Positions 33,540 through 36,344 of a DNA stretch of 36,344 nucleotides are shown here, piece by piece. Made by a program: the position numbers and the translations under genes. Every line of letters starts with the position of its first letter. The first letter of the stretch is position 1. The DNA is from JBGTIS01 sp041745535 (GTDB lineage: Bacteria > Bacteroidota > Bacteroidia > Cytophagales > Cyclobacteriaceae), in contig JBGTIS010000070.1 in NCBI GenBank assembly GCA_041745535.1, positions 1-36,344 of the forward strand, written 5' to 3'. A model generated the notes under the pieces. It was not told the DNA's origin, made no database searches, and saw only the letters and a program-made list of their open reading frames with translations.

Positions 33540-33650
33540 ATAAAGTACTCCTTGCCGGATTTATTCCGCGCCGCGGTGGCCGGCATCTCCTTGATGGGAC
33601 CCAGTGCGACTGCCGCCGGAATTCGGCCCAGCCTCATCCGGGGGGATGCC
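33540..33650. repeat. GC-rich block, possible dispersed repeat
   Basis: About 110 bases of clearly higher GC than the surroundings (with GCGCCGCGG, CGACTGCCGCCGG and ATCCGGGGGG), between the infB terminator and the small membrane gene. Neither strand gives a believable protein. It may be a copy of a dispersed intergenic repeat or the remains of a transferred sequence; only composition supports this. Confidence 0.35.
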
Positions 33651-33685
33651 TGAAAATTTATCTCCACCTGCTTAAGAGAAAAGTT

Positions 33686-33877
33686 ATGCAACTGCTTCAA
33701 TCTCTTTCGCTGGCCTGTATCTGGATTTTTGCCGCAATGGTAATCATTGGGTTGTACAAACCCTGGGTGGTATTCTGGTGGGCCGATTACGCGCACCGAA
33801 AGCGGGTACTGCTTACGTATGGGTCTTTGTTGCTTGTGAGCTTGTTAGCGTATATTGTTTTAAATAAATTGACCTGA
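33686..33877 (+). CDS. Small two-helix membrane protein of unknown function
   Basis: The 63-aa protein has two hydrophobic segments (about 8-30, SLACIWIFAAMVIIGLYKPW, and 41-59, RVLLTYGSLLLVSLLAYIVL) around a short Trp- and Arg-rich loop (VVFWWADYAHRKR). The composition is that of a real small inner-membrane protein. The ATG at 33686 is preferred; the upstream extension to 33527 would run through the GC-rich block and reads poorly. No family or function is recognised. Confidence 0.65.
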   Translation: MQLLQSLSLACIWIFAAMVIIGLYKPWVVFWWADYAHRKRVLLTYGSLLLVSLLAYIVLNKLT

Positions 33878-33887
33878 TAAATTGACC

Positions 33888-33937
33888 GTCACCGATGTTG
33901 TCTGTGACGAGGCGCCTGATTTTCCCCGCTCAGGCGC
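33888..33937. repeat. Two tandem hairpins without T-run
   Basis: GTCAC (33888-33892) pairs with GTGAC (33904-33908). A perfect 8-bp stem GCGCCTGA (33912-33919) / TCAGGCGC (33930-33937) with a 10-base loop follows. Neither is followed by T-runs on either strand. It could be an RNA end structure of the small membrane gene or a REP-like element. Confidence 0.45.
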
Positions 33938-34024
33938 AGGACTTCCAGCCTTATCATGTCGCGTATCTTTTTCAATCGGATAGCCGAAGCGAATGAAGCA
34001 TAACGCGGCTTATTGTTTCAATTT

Positions 34025-34094
34025 TCAACATTCAATGCTCAATTCCATAAACACGGTTCGCGGTGTAATTGAGCGTTGATCATTGAACATTGAG
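34025..34094. repeat. Imperfect inverted repeat (TCAATG/CTCAATT words)
   Basis: The left arm (34025-34044, TTCAATGCTCAATT at its core) faces a right arm (34067-34094, with AATTGAGC and ATTGAAC words) across about 22 bases. Short CAATG/CTCAATT words repeat within each arm. It resembles intergenic repeat families of Bacteroidota, and could also fold in RNA. Confidence 0.5.
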
Positions 34095-34148
34095 TAAATA
34101 TGAGACAGGATAAGGGTGCGGCGGCACTGAGCCTGTAATTGGCTAACT

Positions 34149-34802
34149 TTAATTACTTAATTTTCTGCTGGGCACTTTAATGCCTAAGGCTTCCAGCAGT
34201 TGCGGATTATCCTGGAGGGCGACTCGGGCCACCTGCCGAAAATCGCTCATCCATTTATTCAGTGCTTGAATAGCTTCGTCGCGTTTTTGGGTAGCGCTCT
34301 GGGCTTCGCCTCTTTTTCGCATTTGCTGCTGGCGTTTGGCGAACAAAGCTTCTGCCATGGCTTTGGATTGGTTCAATACTTCGGGCGAAATACCGTAACG
34401 GCCCATCGCTTCCTCTATTTCCGCCGACCGGCTGTAAAACGCGATTGCCTGCGCCATCCACTCATCGATAGATCTTTTTCTGGGACCATTGAGCTGTAAT
34501 TTTTCCAGCATGCCCCTTTTTCCTTTAAAAGCCAGGTTCGCCAGCGTTACATGTTCGTCGTATATGGCTTTAATAGCCGTTATTTCTTCTTCCAGGGAAT
34601 CGGTAGCATCATACTGAGAGCCATACTTTTCCTGCTTGCTAAGGTGAAGTAGGTTGGCCTGCTCGCACAAAATTCTGCCTTTCTTCAGCGTTTTTGGCCC
34701 ATAGTTGAAAAGCGACAGCTTTTCTAAAAGCTCCGGGTGGTTCATCGCGTTCTCGATAGCGTGCCGCGACTGGAAAATGGTACGACTAATAGAAGTTTTC
34801 AT
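34149..34802 (-). CDS. Helical cytoplasmic protein of unknown function
   Basis: The 217-aa protein has no signal peptide or membrane helix. It is almost entirely predicted helix: FQSRHAIENAMNHPELLEKL, then EEEITAIKAIYDEHVTLANL, LKL-type basic GPRKRSIDEWMAQAIAFYSR, and a C-terminal half with QKRDEAIQALNKWMSDFRQV and QDNPQLLEALGIKVPSRK. Two similar 'NP/HPxLLExL' segments (about 23 and 203) suggest an internal, four-helix-like repeat. No catalytic motif is seen. I do not recognise the family. It stands alone between repeats and non-coding DNA, in a part of the window that looks accessory. Confidence 0.75.
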   Translation of the reverse strand: MKTSISRTIFQSRHAIENAMNHPELLEKLSLFNYGPKTLKKGRILCEQANLLHLSKQEKYGSQYDATDSLEEEITAIKAIYDEHVTLANLAFKGKRGMLEKLQLNGPRKRSIDEWMAQAIAFYSRSAEIEEAMGRYGISPEVLNQSKAMAEALFAKRQQQMRKRGEAQSATQKRDEAIQALNKWMSDFRQVARVALQDNPQLLEALGIKVPSRKLSN

Positions 34803-35019
34803 AATATTTCTGTTTAAATAACTAATGCCACAAAATTAACAGGTTTATACAGTATAAAACAGCAAGAAAGCCAACAGCCGCACGGGTGTAAGGAATAAAA
34901 GAATGAGATAACAGAAGGTATACAGATGCTCAGGCACAAAAAAAACGAAATACCGTTGGTAACCACATTGGTAAGGCAAAAAAAATTAATATTCCGTCGG
35001 CAACCTTACACAAAAAGCA

Positions 35020-35056
35020 TTTTGAATGAATTTACCGCCGGAAACCTCATTCAAAA
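35020..35056. repeat. Perfect 10-base inverted repeat
   Basis: TTTTGAATGA (35020-35029) and TCATTCAAAA (35047-35056) surround a 17-base loop containing ACCGCCGG. There is no T-run. It sits at the left edge of the 41-base periodic stretch. Confidence 0.6.
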
Positions 35057-35210
35057 GTAAGAAACGGGTAACTTACCGATCTCCCGTCCATTTTTTTTCG
35101 ATTTCATGTAAGGTTACCAGCTTCCCGTCCATTTTTTCAAGCAAACCAACGAGCCACCACCCGGAAAACCCATTTTTTCAGGCAAAAGTACGCGCTTGCC
35201 GAAAGAAACC
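35047..35210. repeat. Degenerate tandem repeat of 41-base period
   Basis: The word CCATTTTTT starts at 35088, 35129 and 35170, exactly 41 bases apart. The first two copies share CCCGTCCATTTTTT (35083 and 35124), each preceded by a TTACC word. The second and third share CCATTTTTTCA(A/G)GCAAA. The unit before (from 35047) shares GTAA...CCGATCTCCCGT. Units have diverged, so this is an old tandem array. Confidence 0.5.
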
Positions 35211-35496
35211 CGATGTAAGACCGTTAAGGTATTTGCCTTCTATTAGAAAACACAGGAAAAACTTATAAAGAAAGCAAAGCAGCAAGTGGGGTTCAGGGCA
35301 GGTTAGGTTTGGGTAAGAAGTAGTATGTTTTTCTGCTGGCGCGGGGGCAAAAGCAGCGAAAGCTTACCTGCAGGAGGTTGGCAAGCGAAAATTAGCAGCC
35401 ATAAGCGGCGGAACCAATTTAGCGCCAAAGAGGATCAACAGCGGCAAATAGATGTAATTACCTGAAAACACAAAGTACAAAAAGCGTTTGTAAACG

Positions 35497-35528
35497 TTTG
35501 CACAATGGCGTATATCTCCGTATTTTGT
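35497..35528 (+). promoter_or_regulatory. Promoter of the Crp/Fnr gene
   Basis: TTTG (35497-35500), 20 bases, then TATTTTGT (35521-35528), close to the TTTG-N19/20-TAnnTTTG consensus with one T fewer. Transcription would start near the palindrome at 35534. Confidence 0.5.
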
Positions 35529-35533
35529 CATAG

Positions 35534-35553
35534 TAACCGCCATATGGCGGTTA
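35534..35553. promoter_or_regulatory. Perfect 20-base palindrome
   Basis: TAACCGCCATATGGCGGTTA is its own reverse complement. It lies just past the predicted promoter and 51 bases before the Crp/Fnr ATG. It may be an operator for a dimeric regulator (possibly autoregulation) or part of a repeated mobile-cassette border. It does not match the E. coli Crp or Fnr consensus. Confidence 0.6.
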
Positions 35554-35604
35554 TCAAGATGTTGGTGGCAAGTGTATCAGAAAAAGTAACAACATATAAA
35601 AACA

Positions 35605-36186
35605 ATGCAAGACATACTATTTGACTTTATATCAAAATACGTTTCTCTGACAGAAGATGAGAAGAACGCAATACTTTCGTTAGACTTATTCCGCTCTGTT
35701 AAGAAGGGGACTACTATACTCAAAGAAGGACAAAAATCGAAAGAAAGCTACTTTGTTCTAAAAGGCTGTATTCGGACATATTACATCATAGATGGTGAAG
35801 AAAAAACTACTGCTTTCTACACAGAAATGGAAGCTTTGACACCTCCTTGTGTAATAAATAAAGCTCCTTCTGAATATTTCATTAGTTGTGTTGAAGACAG
35901 TATTCTTACTGTTTCAAATGCTGATATGGAAGTAGAAACAAACAGTAAATTTCCAAAGTTTGAAATAATGTGTAGAAAATTGTCGGAAGAATTGTTAGCT
36001 AAACAACGAATAGACTTTGACGAGTTTAAGACTTCTTCACCTGAACAACGATACCTGAACTTACTACAGAAAAGACCGGACCTTATTCAACGTGTTCCAC
36101 AACACCAATTAGCGAGCTATTTAGGCATCAAACCTCAGTCATTAAGCAGACTACGAGCAAGAGTTTTTGAAAAAAACAAGAGTTAA
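35605..36186 (+). CDS. Crp/Fnr family transcriptional regulator
   Basis: The 193-aa protein has an N-terminal cyclic-nucleotide-binding-like barrel (about 20-110; KKGTTILKEGQKSKESYFVL and KGCIRTYYIIDGEEKTTAFY) and a C-terminal winged helix (about 145-190; SPEQRYLNLLQKRPDLIQRV and HQLASYLGIKPQSLSRLRAR). The second is the recognition helix, of the type common in Bacteroidota Crp/Fnr proteins. It has no Cys cluster for an iron-sulphur centre, and the cAMP phosphate-binding Arg/Ser motif is not evident, so the ligand is unknown. Codon use is more AT-rich than in the rest of the window, suggesting recent acquisition. A palindrome and promoter precede it. Confidence 0.92.
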   Translation: MQDILFDFISKYVSLTEDEKNAILSLDLFRSVKKGTTILKEGQKSKESYFVLKGCIRTYYIIDGEEKTTAFYTEMEALTPPCVINKAPSEYFISCVEDSILTVSNADMEVETNSKFPKFEIMCRKLSEELLAKQRIDFDEFKTSSPEQRYLNLLQKRPDLIQRVPQHQLASYLGIKPQSLSRLRARVFEKNKS

Positions 36187-36233
36187 GTTTCTTTTCTTAA
36201 CTTAAGTGAACGAGATTAGGTAATTCCTCAACC

Positions 36234-36242
36234 TACCTTTGC
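36234..36242 (+). promoter_or_regulatory. -7 promoter box (TACCTTTGC)
   Basis: An exact TAnnTTTGC match 30 bases before the ATG at 36272. No TTTG -33 element is seen upstream. A 7-bp inverted repeat AGTTAAG...CTTAACT (36181-36202) at the end of the Crp/Fnr gene lies in between. Confidence 0.55.
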
Positions 36243-36271
36243 ATTATCGTTTAACAACTAATAGTTTTGAT

Positions 36272-36344
36272 ATGCAAAAGAAAATTTTATTGTTCACTTT
36301 GTCCTTAATAATGACGTGCACGCTACAAGTTAAAGCACAGGATG
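36272..36344 (+). CDS. Start of an exported protein, cut by the window edge
   Basis: ATG 36272 opens a frame that runs off the window after 24 codons. The visible part is a signal peptide: basic start MQKK, hydrophobic ILLFTLSLIMTCTL, then QVKAQD with a likely cleavage site before Gln. A -7 box TACCTTTGC lies just upstream. Nothing can be said about function. A product with a Gln mature N-terminus would be a candidate substrate of the M28 cyclotransferase-like enzyme. Confidence 0.6.
   Translation, partial: MQKKILLFTLSLIMTCTLQVKAQD

Larger units (their letters stand above)
34803..35604. other. Long non-coding stretch with short repeats
   Basis: About 800 bases with no convincing ORF; an 80-codon frame at 35026 is low-complexity Pro/Ser/Lys and looks accidental. 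It contains an inverted repeat (35020-35056), a 41-base periodic repeat (35047-35210) and, at its right end, a promoter and palindrome before the Crp/Fnr gene. It may hold remains of mobile DNA. Confidence 0.5.

Noticed and set aside
33473..33796. 107-codon minus-strand ORF over the infB terminator
   Set aside because: It crosses the strong terminator and the GC-rich block and is antisense to the more protein-like small membrane gene.
35026..35268. 80-codon plus-strand ORF
   Set aside because: It lies within the 41-base periodic repeat, has Pro/Ser/Lys low complexity and no start context.
1..36344. CRISPR arrays, tRNA or rRNA genes, insertion sequences
   Set aside because: No regularly spaced identical repeats, no cloverleaf or rRNA sequence and no transposase motifs were seen on either strand.

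Overview
The window is chromosomal DNA of a Bacteroidota bacterium, most likely of the class Cytophagia. The evidence is a type IX secretion / gliding cluster (CHU_C-type C-terminal domain, PorP/SprF, PorE-like OmpA protein), promoters of the TTTG-N19/20-TAnnTTTG type, few Shine-Dalgarno sequences, several lipoproteins, a Cys-type CcmE and the rimP-nusA-infB operon. The genus cannot be fixed from the sequence alone.

Layout. (1) 1-3692, plus strand: end of a large secreted protein with Asp-rich calcium-binding repeats and a gliding-motility C-terminal domain, then PorP/SprF and a PorE-like TPR/propeller/OmpA protein. (2) 3720-5867, minus: a broken histidine kinase. Its intact 3' part encodes PAS, HisKA and HATPase domains. 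Its 5' part, carrying two in-frame TGA codons and a frameshifted segment, still reads as an ethylene-receptor-like membrane domain with the Asp, Tyr, Cys and His positions needed for copper and ethylene binding. (3) 6044-9971, minus: xylB-xylA-ROK kinase operon ending in a strong terminator. (4) 10173-11807, minus: an unrecognised lipoprotein, possibly a glycosidase-like toroid. (5) 11891-16729, minus: cytochrome c maturation operon ccmB-C-D-E-F without ccmA. (6) 16968-19238, plus: rfbA and a coiled-coil lipoprotein.

(7) 19239-27336: a carbohydrate-acid utilisation locus with a DapA/NanA-family aldolase, a YidR-like DUF3748 lipoprotein, a convergent AraC regulator, a secreted sialidase-like propeller, a sodium:solute symporter and a Tat-exported polysaccharide-deacetylase-like protein. 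It looks like a set for trimming, importing and cleaving a sialic-acid-like or other keto-acid sugar, but the substrate is not evident. Its leader has direct repeats spaced like AraC half-sites, a -7 box, and a terminator hairpin overlapping a 16-codon ORF. (8) 27361-28365, minus: glutaminyl cyclase-like M28 lipoprotein. (9) 28528-33512, plus: rimP-nusA-infB with a clear promoter, a hairpin-plus-T-run leader and a strong terminator after infB.

(10) 33513-36344: an accessory-looking end with a small membrane protein, GC-rich and inverted-repeat DNA, an unknown helical protein, an 800-base non-coding stretch with a 41-base periodic repeat, an AT-rich Crp/Fnr regulator behind a perfect 20-base palindrome, and the start of a secreted protein cut by the window edge.

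The strongest candidates for something new are the decayed ethylene-receptor-like kinase, the aldolase/DUF3748/sialidase/symporter locus with its leader, and the palindrome-led Crp/Fnr unit. All assignments come from reading motifs by eye; no database search was run.
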